From contig ONYZ01000037.1 of assembly GCA_900322175.1 (NCBI GenBank), positions 1-42,397 on the forward strand: a stretch of 42,397 nt of DNA, in the 5' to 3' direction. Shown one piece after another: positions 27,709-34,993 of the stretch (position 1 is its first letter; every line of letters starts with the position of its first letter). The notes beneath the pieces were generated by a model, which did no database searches, was not told where the DNA came from, and worked only from the letters and a program-made list of their open reading frames with translations. The position numbers and the translations under genes were made by a program. Source of the stretch: an uncultured Prevotella sp. Lineage in GTDB: Bacteria; Bacteroidota; Bacteroidia; Bacteroidales; Bacteroidaceae.

Positions 27709-28475
27709 TTGTCTGTCGTATCTTTTAAGTCACCTTTGGGATAGAAGGGGAACATATTCTCCTTCATCCATTCGTTAGCCTTAGCGGGCGAAAGTTTCCA
27801 ACCGCTGTTACAGGTTGATACAAACTCTACCAGGCTAGAACCCTTACCGGCCATCGAAGCCTCGAAAGCCTTACGCAGAGCCTTCTTTGCCTTGTTGATA
27901 GAGGCCACACTCTCCACACTCTGACGTGTCACGTAGCATGTTCCCTCAAGTCCGGCAGCGATATCAGCCATCTTCAGTGGGTATCCGTGAATCTCCGGGT
28001 CACGACCGTAAGGACATGTAGATGTCTTCTGGCCGATCAGTGTTGTAGGCGCCATCTGTCCGCCGGTCATACCGTAGATAGCGTTGTTTACGAAGATAAT
28101 CACGATATTCTCGCCACGGTTCAGTGCGTGGATTGTCTCACAGGTACCGATACATGCCAGGTCGCCGTCACCCTGATAGGTAAATACCAGTCGGTCGGGC
28201 CAGGTACGCTTGATACCGGTAGCCAGTGCGGGAGCACGACCGTGGGCAGCCTCCTGCCAGTCGATATCTATATAATTGTACGCGAAGACAGCGCAACCTA
28301 CAGGCGATACGCCTACGGTCTTGTCTTCCATACCCATCTCTTCGATGACTTCGGCAATGAGCTTATGTACCACGCCGTGGCTACAGCCTGGACAGTAGTG
28401 CATATTGTTGTCGTTCATCAGCGTCGGCTTTTTGCAGACGATGTTCTCTGGTTGAACTATTTGATTTCTATCCAT
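27705..28475 (-). CDS. 2-oxoacid:ferredoxin oxidoreductase, beta subunit (TPP-binding)
   Basis: The 256-aa product is the thiamine diphosphate-binding subunit. The metal/TPP motif is present as GDGDLACIGTCETIHALNRGEN (outline) and the CPGCSHG segment near the N-terminus is typical. AYNYIDIDWQEAAHGRAPALATG is the expected continuation. Length is normal. The gap upstream to the alpha gene (62 bp) consists of AT-rich simple repeat. The subunit appears intact, in contrast to the broken alpha gene. Confidence 0.93.
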   Translation of the reverse strand: MDRNQIVQPENIVCKKPTLMNDNNMHYCPGCSHGVVHKLIAEVIEEMGMEDKTVGVSPVGCAVFAYNYIDIDWQEAAHGRAPALATGIKRTWPDRLVFTYQGDGDLACIGTCETIHALNRGENIVIIFVNNAIYGMTGGQMAPTTLIGQKTSTCPYGRDPEIHGYPLKMADIAAGLEGTCYVTRQSVESVASINKAKKALRKAFEASMAGKGSSLVEFVSTCNSGWKLSPAKANEWMKENMFPFYPKGDLKDTTDK

Positions 28476-28479
28476 CTTT

Positions 28480-28537
28480 TTTCAATTTAGATTTTAGAAT
28501 TTAGAATTTAGAGTATTAATCTCTTCATTCTCAAATC
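28480..28537. repeat. AT-rich simple repeat between vor alpha and beta genes
   Basis: The gap holds TTTAGAATTTAGAATTTAGAG-like words followed by TCTTAATTCTTAATTAG, members of the same simple-repeat family as 12346-12364 and 12995-13013. Confidence 0.5.
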
Positions 28538-29568
28538 TTAATTCTTAATTAGATGTCGCAAGGCATCTACAATTTCCTCGGGATCGGGCACGATACCACC
28601 CAGACGACCGAACTGCTCTACGGGCACAGCACCGTTCACTGCCAGACGTACATCCTGTACCATCTGTCCAGCGTTGATCTCGGCTACCAGTATACCCTTA
28701 ACCTTCTTCGACAGCTCAGCTATCTGATTCTCGGGGAATGGGAACAGAGTGATTGGACGGAACAGTCCTACCTTGATGCCCTGCTCGCGGGCAATCTCTA
28801 CGCTCTTTTCAGCGATACGGGCAGCACTACCGAATGCTACGATAGCATATTCAGCGTCGTCCATCTGCTGCTGCTCAAAGCGAACCTCGTTCTCCTGAAT
28901 CTTGCGATACTTCTCCTGCAGAGCTAAGTTGCGCTGCTCCATTATTTCTGGCTTCAACTCCAGCGATGTGATAACCACACGCTCGCGGTTCTTTGGCTTA
29001 CCGGTCGAAGCCCAAGGACACTGCTTGATTACCTCCTCGTCGGTACGACGGGGCTTGAATGGGGGCAGAACCACCTTCTCCATCATCTGACCGATCACAC
29101 CGTCACTCAGAATCATGGCAGGGTTGCGATACTTAAATGCCAGTTCGAATGCCAGGTCAACGAAATCAGCCATCTCCTGTACAGATGATGGAGCCAGTAC
29201 GATAACCTTGTAATCACCATTACCACCACCACGGGTAGCCTGGAAGTAGTCGCCCTGCGATGGTTGGATAGTACCCAGACCGGGACCACCGCGCTGCACA
29301 TTTACAAACACACCCGGCACCTCGGCACCAGCCATGTAAGTGATACCCTCCTGCATCAGTGCGCCATGTAGATACTAGCCAACTCGCTCTCGGCCTGAAC
29401 CACCTGCATACCGGTAGTCTCCCAAGGCTTCAGCTCAGCCAGTGTCTCAATCACTTCACTCTGCGGAGTAATAGGATAGCCGAAATAGCCGTCGCATCCG
29501 CATCGAATAGCAGCGTGGGCAATTGCCTCGTTGCCTTTCATCAATACAACTTCTTTTTCCTGTGCCAT
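28538..29568 (-). pseudogene. 2-oxoacid:ferredoxin oxidoreductase, alpha subunit, disrupted by an internal deletion
   Basis: Two adjacent open frames, 29356-29568 (70 aa, MAQEKEVVLMKGNEAIAHAA...) and 28538-29356 (272 aa, MQEGITYMAGAEVPG...), together match a VorB/KorA-type alpha subunit of about 360 aa. The break lies after SIYMAH. In intact relatives, about 20 residues including the GSGKR and TSSSSPG segments lie between SI-M and MQEG; here only 8 nt separate the two ATGs. A deletion of about 58 nt, which also shifts the frame, explains this. The halves overlap as TGATG, so reinitiation could make a second polypeptide, but the missing segment is part of the active core. A misassembly cannot be excluded. 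Confidence 0.8.
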
Positions 29569-29570
29569 AA

Positions 29571-29801
29571 TTACTCCTCCATTTTTTTACGATACACGGT
29601 GATACAACCATCAGGGCAGACAATGCCACACGAAGCACAGCCCACGCAGGCTTCTTCGTTGACAGCTTCCACGTATGGGTAGCCGTGCAGATTAACTTTG
29701 TTGGCCAGGGCAATAACCTTCTGAGGGCAAGCGATGATGCAGAGACTGCATCCCTTACACCTCTCAGTATTCACCTCGATAGCGCCTTTCATTTTTGCCA
29801 T
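29571..29801 (-). CDS. 2-oxoacid:ferredoxin oxidoreductase, delta subunit (2x4Fe-4S ferredoxin)
   Basis: The 76-aa product has two ferredoxin-type motifs, CKGCSLCIIACP and CVGCASCGIVCP, that ligate two 4Fe-4S clusters. It passes electrons from the TPP centre to external ferredoxin. It starts two bases before the alpha gene region on the same strand and is the first gene of the vor set. Confidence 0.93.
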   Translation of the reverse strand: MAKMKGAIEVNTERCKGCSLCIIACPQKVIALANKVNLHGYPYVEAVNEEACVGCASCGIVCPDGCITVYRKKMEE

Positions 29802-29814
29802 ATTCAGTATTTGT

Positions 29815-29994
29815 TTATGGATTATACATATCTTTGCAATAGTAGGCCATGATATCGTCGAGCATACGTTTTGCTTCGACTGCAGGACTGTCGGGATCCA
29901 GCTCTATCGCCTGTATGTAGCAGTTGATGGCCTCGTGCCATTTTGACTGCTTGCGATAGGCATTGCCCTGTTCGTAATACTCCTGCGCTGTCAT
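29815..29994 (-). CDS. Small tetratricopeptide-repeat protein, 59 aa
   Basis: The product (MTAQEYYEQGNAYRKQSKWH...) consists of little more than one TPR unit followed by a short helix ending DDIMAYYCKDMYNP. I use ATG 29994 because related short proteins begin at this point; the frame is open to 30003. A similar small gene precedes the vor genes in other Bacteroidales, as I recall, so it may help assembly of the oxidoreductase; this is inference. It lies 13 bp before the delta gene. Confidence 0.75.
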   Translation of the reverse strand: MTAQEYYEQGNAYRKQSKWHEAINCYIQAIELDPDSPAVEAKRMLDDIMAYYCKDMYNP

Positions 29995-30003
29995 AACTCT
30001 CAA

Positions 30004-30024
30004 CTGTCAATTATCAATTCTCAA
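30004..30024. repeat. AT-rich simple repeat before the TPR gene
   Basis: TCAACTGTCAATTATCAATT-type words fill the gap between folD and the TPR gene. Confidence 0.4.
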
Positions 30025-30903
30025 TTATTTATAGTATTCCTTCTTACCGGCGGCCAATGTATTCTTCATCAGCGAGCAGATAGTCATCGGCCCCACTCCA
30101 CCTGGTACTGGTGTGATATACGAGCATTTCTCAGCAACCTCGTCAAACTTTACGTCGCCGTTCAGGCGGAATCCGCTTTTACGTGTAGCGTCGGGCACAC
30201 GCGTGGTACCTACGTCTACTATCACAGCACCATCCTTCACCATGTCGGCTGTAACGAAATCAGGCTGTCCGATAGCAGCGATGATGATATCAGCTGCGCG
30301 GCACTCCTCTTTCAGAGTTTTCGAGCGAGAATGGCATACAGTCACAGTAGCATCGCCATACTGCTTCTGCATCATCAGTTGTGCCATTGGTTTGCCCACG
30401 ATGTTAGAACGGCCAAGTATTACACACTTCTTTCCACTGGTCTCTATGCCGTAGCGCTTAAGCAGAGTGATTATACCTAGAGGCGTTGCCGAAATGAAAC
30501 AAGGCAGACCGATAGCCATACGTCCCACGTTGATGGGATGGAAACCGTCTACATCCTTACGATAGTCGATAGCCTCGATAATCTTCTGTTCATCAATGTG
30601 TTTAGGCAGGGGCAACTGTACGATGAAACCATCCACATCATCGTCCTTGTTCAGCTTGTCTACACACGCCAGCAGTTCCTCTTCAGTGATGTCGTCCTCG
30701 AAACGGATCAGGGTACTCTTAAAGCCGCAAGCCTCACAGGCCAGCACCTTGTTCTTTACATAAGTCTCCGAACCACCATCATGACCTACCAGTACGGCGG
30801 CCAGATGTGGCTGTTTGCCACCCTTCGCTACAATCTCTTTTACCTCCTCAGCTATTTCGGCTTTGATTGCCGCAGCTGTTGCTTTACCGTCAATTAATTG
30901 CAT
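30025..30903 (-). CDS. folD: Bifunctional methylenetetrahydrofolate dehydrogenase/cyclohydrolase FolD
   Basis: FolD interconverts 5,10-methylene- and 10-formyl-tetrahydrofolate with NADP+. The 292-aa product is full length. Visible signatures are the catalytic lysine motif [13 protein letters not shown] (Lys about 54), [28 protein letters not shown] and [13 protein letters not shown]. It starts 4 bp after the stop of the TerB-like gene and is likely in the same transcript as ffh. Confidence 0.97.
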   Translation of the reverse strand: MQLIDGKATAAAIKAEIAEEVKEIVAKGGKQPHLAAVLVGHDGGSETYVKNKVLACEACGFKSTLIRFEDDITEEELLACVDKLNKDDDVDGFIVQLPLPKHIDEQKIIEAIDYRKDVDGFHPINVGRMAIGLPCFISATPLGIITLLKRYGIETSGKKCVILGRSNIVGKPMAQLMMQKQYGDATVTVCHSRSKTLKEECRAADIIIAAIGQPDFVTADMVKDGAVIVDVGTTRVPDATRKSGFRLNGDVKFDEVAEKCSYITPVPGGVGPMTICSLMKNTLAAGKKEYYK

Positions 30904-30907
30904 ATAT

Positions 30908-31540
30908 TTAGTTTTGTTTTATCCACTGCCATTCATCTATGGCATCTTGGGTTTTCTGGTCGTTCAGATGCATCAGTGTGTCTACATCCGTAGCTTTCAG
31001 CCCGATGTAGATGGCCACCTCTTTCAGCGCCTCTACCTCGGTATTTGTCACGTTGGCATCGCTCTTCACGATAAGTGCCAGCATACTAAGCATCTGATAT
31101 CGCAAATCTTCGCTAAGCGACTGTGCTATCTGATTGCCACAATCGCCTATCATCTGCAGGAAGGCCATAGGTTTACGGGCTTCCATCTCGGCACGTTTGG
31201 CAATGATTTTCTTCACCACTTCCATTCCCTCCTGTTCAGCTTCATTACCGAAGTTGATACGCAGGAATTTTCCCAGGAAATCGTACTCCTCGGGCTCTAC
31301 CTTGCCGTCGGCCAGTACGATGTGTGAAGCCATGAGCAACATCGAGAACAGAAAACTGTTTTTCAGATTCTCGCGAACGGGCGAATCGATGCTAAACGTC
31401 TGACGGAACTCATCAGTGATTACCACCTCCTCGGCTGATTTCTTCGACTTCGAGGCCTTAGCCACCTCTTCTGTCAAATCCTTCATAGGTCCTTCTTCGA
31501 AGACTCCTACCAGGTTGCTGATCCATTGTCCAAATGCCAT
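30908..31540 (-). CDS. TerB-like protein, 210 aa
   Basis: The central and C-terminal part has the look of a TerB/DjlA-type helical domain: [26 protein letters not shown], with the two-aspartate ADGKV pattern, and [22 protein letters not shown], which repeats it. TerB-like domains bind metals and act as scaffolds in stress responses. The N-terminus is charged and has no signal peptide. It lies 41 bp after ffh and 4 bp before folD, so it is in the same likely operon. The specific role is unknown. Confidence 0.7.
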   Translation of the reverse strand: MAFGQWISNLVGVFEEGPMKDLTEEVAKASKSKKSAEEVVITDEFRQTFSIDSPVRENLKNSFLFSMLLMASHIVLADGKVEPEEYDFLGKFLRINFGNEAEQEGMEVVKKIIAKRAEMEARKPMAFLQMIGDCGNQIAQSLSEDLRYQMLSMLALIVKSDANVTNTEVEALKEVAIYIGLKATDVDTLMHLNDQKTQDAIDEWQWIKQN

Positions 31541-31581
31541 AGTAATAATAATTTAGGTATCTTATTGTTTCTTTTCAGTTT

Positions 31582-32943
31582 CTAGAACTTCGGCATGCCT
31601 CCTCGCATCTTCATTGCTGCGGCCATCTGTGCCATCTTCGATGAGTTCATGCCAGTTACCATCTTCATCACCTTACGGGTCTGGTCGAACTGTTTCATCA
31701 GGCGGTTCACATCCTCCAGTTTCGATCCCGATCCCTTGGCAATACGGAGTCTGCGACTCTGGTTGATGATGTCTGGATTGGCTCGCTCCTTAGGTGTCAT
31801 CGAGTTGATGATTGCCTCGATACCCTTGAATGCGTCATCATCTATGTCGATATCCTTGATTGCCTTACCTACTCCTGGTATCATTCCAGCCAGATCCTTG
31901 ATGTTACCCATCTTCTTTATCTGCTGTATCTGACCCATAAAGTCGTCGAAGTCAAACTTGTTCTTGCGGATTTTCTTTTCCAGCTTCTTGGCTTCTTCCT
32001 CGTCAAACTGCTGCTGGGCACGCTCTACCAGCGATACGATATCACCCATACCGAGGATTCGGTCGGCCATACGCTCTGGGTAGAACACGTCGATAGCCTC
32101 CATCTTCTCGCCAGTACCTACAAATTTAATAGGCTTGGTCACTACGGTACGGATACTTAGTGCAGCACCACCGCGTGTGTCACCGTCCAACTTTGTTAGA
32201 ATTACTCCGTCAAAGTCAAGTCTATCATTAAATTCTTTTGCAGTATTTACGGCGTCCTGACCTGTCATTGCGTCAACTACAAACAGAGTCTCGTTAGGAT
32301 TGATGGCGTTCTTCAGAGTCTCTATCTCTTGCATCATCTCTTCGTCAACTGCCAGTCGACCGGCGGTATCTATGATTACCACGTCGTTGGCCTTAGCCTT
32401 GGCCTCTTGTATAGCGTGGTTAGCTATCTCTACTACATTCTTATTTTCAGGCTCAGAATATACGGGTACACCTACACTCTCGCCCACTACGTGCAACTGC
32501 TGGATAGCGGCAGGACGGTATACGTCGCAAGCCACCAGCAATGGTTTCTTGTGCTGACGCTCCTTCAGCATCTTAGCAAGCTTACCGCTAAATGTGGTCT
32601 TACCCGAACCTTGCAATCCCGACATCAAGATGATGGCAGGAGCACCGGCACGACCTTCCACCTTCAGTTCGGCAGCCTTACCACCCATCAGCTCAGCCAG
32701 TTCGTCGTGAACTATCTTCACCATCAGCTGGCTAGGCTTAACGGCTGTGAGCACATTCATACCCAGAGCCTTCTGCTTTACGGTGTCGGTAAAGTTCTTT
32801 GCTACCTTATAGTTTACGTCGGCGTCCAACAGGGCACGACGTACATCTTTCAGCGTCTCAGCTACGTTTATCTCGGTGATTTTTCCCTCACCCTTCAGTA
32901 TCTTAAACGAGCGTTCTAGTCTATCACTTAAATTCTCAAACAT
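31582..32943 (-). CDS. ffh: Signal recognition particle protein Ffh
   Basis: Ffh is the SRP54 homologue that binds 4.5S RNA and signal sequences and targets nascent membrane proteins. The 453-aa product has the N domain, the GTPase G domain (GLQGSGKTTFSGKLAK about 107-122, DTAGR, TKLDGDTRGGA) and the C-terminal M domain with the RNA-binding GSGSKLEDVNRLMKQF. Its methionine-rich tail ends MAQMAAAMKMRGGMPKF. Length is normal. It carries a near-perfect promoter. Confidence 0.98.
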   Translation of the reverse strand: MFENLSDRLERSFKILKGEGKITEINVAETLKDVRRALLDADVNYKVAKNFTDTVKQKALGMNVLTAVKPSQLMVKIVHDELAELMGGKAAELKVEGRAGAPAIILMSGLQGSGKTTFSGKLAKMLKERQHKKPLLVACDVYRPAAIQQLHVVGESVGVPVYSEPENKNVVEIANHAIQEAKAKANDVVIIDTAGRLAVDEEMMQEIETLKNAINPNETLFVVDAMTGQDAVNTAKEFNDRLDFDGVILTKLDGDTRGGAALSIRTVVTKPIKFVGTGEKMEAIDVFYPERMADRILGMGDIVSLVERAQQQFDEEEAKKLEKKIRKNKFDFDDFMGQIQQIKKMGNIKDLAGMIPGVGKAIKDIDIDDDAFKGIEAIINSMTPKERANPDIINQSRRLRIAKGSGSKLEDVNRLMKQFDQTRKVMKMVTGMNSSKMAQMAAAMKMRGGMPKF

Positions 32944-32966
32944 ATTACTTACTTATTTTTAGGGTG

Positions 32967-32998
32967 CAAAGTTACATAAAAATAATGATACTAGCAAA
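32967..32998 (-). promoter_or_regulatory. Promoter of ffh
   Basis: TTTG (32995-32998), exactly 20 nt, then TAACTTTG (32967-32974) followed by CACC, on the minus strand. Confidence 0.85.
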
Positions 32999-33015
32999 CT
33001 TTTAACCCTCGATTT

Positions 33016-33663
33016 TCATTTTTCTGCTATTTCTGTTGATTTATCTCTGATACTGAACTCGCAACCGCAGTATTGCTGATTGTAGAAGTTGTACTCTTTC
33101 AGCAATTGATTGCGGCGTTCATATAGTCCACCTTTACGCCAGTTTTGGGCCCAGAATTTTACTTCATTGAACATTCTTGGCAGAGCCAAGCGGCAAAGCC
33201 GAGCGGAACATTGAGCATTGACCATTTGCTCTGCTGCCAGGCCGGCTTGGTTTATCTGGTCCAGGTTCTTCCATCTGCTCGATGCCAGCGTGGTGGTGAA
33301 ATAAGGGATGTTCAGTTCCTGTGCCTTCTTGGCTGCAGCTATCAGGCGCAACGTAAAGCACTGTTCGCAGCGGCGGCCTCGTTCTGGCTCTCCCTCTAGT
33401 CCGCAAACACCTTCTCGCCACGCTTCGTGGTCGTAGTCGCCATCTATCCATCGCAGTCCCAAGCTCTCGGCATGGCGCTTACTTTCATTTTTACGAATCT
33501 CGTATTCCTCTCTGGGCCAGATATTTGGATTAAAATAATAAATCACAGGTCTAATCCCGTTGGCTAGCATCCATTCTACGATAGCGCTCGAACACGGGGC
33601 ACAGCAAGCGTGCAGCAGCACCTCGCTCAATCCTTCTGGTTTCTGTATTGCAGGTTGTTTCAT
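33016..33663 (-). CDS. queH: Epoxyqueuosine reductase QueH, with in-frame insertion
   Basis: QueH reduces epoxyqueuosine to queuosine in tRNA, using Fe-S chemistry. The 215-aa product shows LLHACCAPCSS (paired Cys), FNPNIWPREEYEIRKNE, CEQCFTLRL and the tail NWRKGGLYERRNQLLKEYNFYNQQYCGCEFS. Between AGLAAEQM and VKFWAQNWRKGG lies an extra stretch of about 18-20 residues (NAQCSARLCRLALPRMFNE) not expected in the family. It is encoded by 33163-33222, which forms two palindromes. The start at 33663 (MKQPAIQ) is chosen because a -7 promoter element sits at 33669-33676; ATG 33681 and 33702 are upstream alternatives. Confidence 0.88.
   Translation of the reverse strand: MKQPAIQKPEGLSEVLLHACCAPCSSAIVEWMLANGIRPVIYYFNPNIWPREEYEIRKNESKRHAESLGLRWIDGDYDHEAWREGVCGLEGEPERGRRCEQCFTLRLIAAAKKAQELNIPYFTTTLASSRWKNLDQINQAGLAAEQMVNAQCSARLCRLALPRMFNEVKFWAQNWRKGGLYERRNQLLKEYNFYNQQYCGCEFSIRDKSTEIAEK
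33163..33222 (-). repeat. Palindromic insertion inside queH
   Basis: On the minus strand the segment contains CGGC-TTT-GCCG and CTTGGC-TCT-GCCAAG, two tri-loop palindromes, flanked by direct words AATGCTCAATGTTC and AATGTTCAATG. The words CGCTCGGC and GCTTGGC are shared with the intergenic element near 8360-8387. Confidence 0.55.
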
Positions 33664-33668
33664 GGGTG

Positions 33669-33676
33669 CAAAATTA
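33669..33676 (-). promoter_or_regulatory. -7 element of queH
   Basis: TAATTTTG followed by CACCC; a TTTG at 33700-33703 lies 23 nt upstream, slightly long. It predicts a start at or next to the ATG at 33663, i.e. a nearly leaderless mRNA. Confidence 0.55.
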
Positions 33677-33730
33677 CTCATTTTTATTGTTAATCTTCTC
33701 AAATTCCTTATTTATTTCGCAAATATTGTG

Positions 33731-33738
33731 TATCTTCG
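33731..33738 (+). promoter_or_regulatory. -7 element of the PIG-L gene
   Basis: TATCTTCG followed by CAC is one mismatch from the TAnnTTTG consensus, 35 nt before the ATG at 33774. No good -33 is seen. Confidence 0.5.
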
Positions 33739-33773
33739 CACTCAGATTTTATACTTTACTACGTTATAACATT

Positions 33774-34910
33774 ATGAATTTTAATCTGACTAACAACATT
33801 AAGATGCCTGATCACCAACTCCGCCGACAGGTTATCGATCTATGTAACAAGGTACAGAAACCATTACTCAAACTGTCTACCAAGGACTATGTAGACAACG
33901 GACTAGGCCACCTGGTCGAGCAGTTCGACGGTCAGGCCGGACTGGTAAATATCGAGGTTTTCAACGAACTTCAGCACACCATCACCGGATGGCCTGGCGG
34001 CAAACCATGTGTCGACGATAGCACCCGCCCAGAGCGTGCTACTCCATATCCGAAGCGAGTTATCGTGTTCTCACCCCACCCCGACGATGATGTCATCTCT
34101 ATGGGTGGAACCATCCGCCGACTGATGCAGCAGCACCACGACGTGCATATTGCCTACGAGACATCGGGCAATATCGCAGTAGGCGATGAGGAGGTTCGCC
34201 GATTCATGCATTTCATCAATGGATTCAACACCATTTTTGCCAATGGCAGCGACGAGGTTATCAAGCACTCATACCAGACTGTCAAGGAGTTTATCAAACA
34301 TAAGAAGGAGGGCGATTTCGACAACCAGCAGATACTGCGACTCAAGGGGTTGATCCGTCGCGGCGAAGCCCGTCTGGCCTGTGAATATAGCGGTATCGAT
34401 AGCAAGCATGTTCACTTTCTCGACCTGCCTTTCTACGAGAGTGGTAAGATTGAGAAGTTGCCTATGAGCGAAGCAGATGTCACACCGATTATCGAACTGC
34501 TCAACGAGATTCAGCCGCACCAGATTTATGTAGCTGCCGACTTGGCTGACCCACACGGTACTCACCGCAAGTGTACCGATGCTGTGCTTGCTGCCATCGA
34601 CGAAAGCAAGAAGGCTTGTGCCGAGTGGCTCAAGGATTGTCGTGTATGGATGTATCGAGGCGCTTGGGATGAATGGGATGTGGCCGACATCGAGATGTGT
34701 GTGCCGATGAGTCCTGAGGAACTACGCGAGAAACGAAACGCTATCCTCCGCCATCAGAGTCAGATGGAGAGCGCCCCATTCTTGGGCAACGACGAACGAC
34801 TGTTCTGGCAGCGTGCCGAGGATCGCAACCGCGAAACGGCAAAGCGATATGATAATCTTGGCCTGGCCTGCTACGAGGCAATGGAAGCTTTTGTGGAGTA
34901 CAAGTTTTAG
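33774..34910 (+). CDS. PIG-L family deacetylase (C-terminal half of the NagB-PIG-L fusion type)
   Basis: The 378-aa product carries the PIG-L deacetylase motifs FSPHPDDDVISMGG (about residues 100-113) and DPHGTHR. Its first ~95 residues (LCNKVQKPLLKLSTKDYVDNG, FNELQHTITGWPGGKPC) match the linker that joins an N-terminal glucosamine-6-phosphate deaminase (NagB) domain to PIG-L in long Bacteroidota proteins annotated as NagB. The NagB domain itself is absent; upstream lies only a promoter and the divergent queH. So this looks like the stand-alone C-terminal half. A role in amino-sugar metabolism is inferred, supported by the GH20 gene downstream. I start at ATG 33774, after the -7 element; the frame opens earlier at 33648. 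Confidence 0.82.
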   Translation: MNFNLTNNIKMPDHQLRRQVIDLCNKVQKPLLKLSTKDYVDNGLGHLVEQFDGQAGLVNIEVFNELQHTITGWPGGKPCVDDSTRPERATPYPKRVIVFSPHPDDDVISMGGTIRRLMQQHHDVHIAYETSGNIAVGDEEVRRFMHFINGFNTIFANGSDEVIKHSYQTVKEFIKHKKEGDFDNQQILRLKGLIRRGEARLACEYSGIDSKHVHFLDLPFYESGKIEKLPMSEADVTPIIELLNEIQPHQIYVAADLADPHGTHRKCTDAVLAAIDESKKACAEWLKDCRVWMYRGAWDEWDVADIEMCVPMSPEELREKRNAILRHQSQMESAPFLGNDERLFWQRAEDRNRETAKRYDNLGLACYEAMEAFVEYKF

Positions 34911-34916
34911 ACATTG

Positions 34917-34993
34917 AACATTAAAGATTAAACATTAAAGATTAAACATTAAAGATTAAACATTAAAGATTAAACATTAAAGATTAAACATTA
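34917..34993 (+). repeat. 14-bp tandem repeat, five full copies plus a partial
   Basis: The unit AACATTAAAGATTA repeats perfectly at 34917, 34931, 34945, 34959 and 34973, then AACATTAA leads directly into the ATG at 34994. It fills the whole 83-bp gap except the first 6 bases. Copy-number change would alter the distance between the upstream stop and the GH20 start, and possibly its translation. Confidence 0.9.

Noticed and set aside
28538-29356. Second half of the vor alpha gene as an independent short gene
   Set aside because: Its sequence continues the alpha subunit at the expected position; its ATG is simply the internal Met of MQEG.
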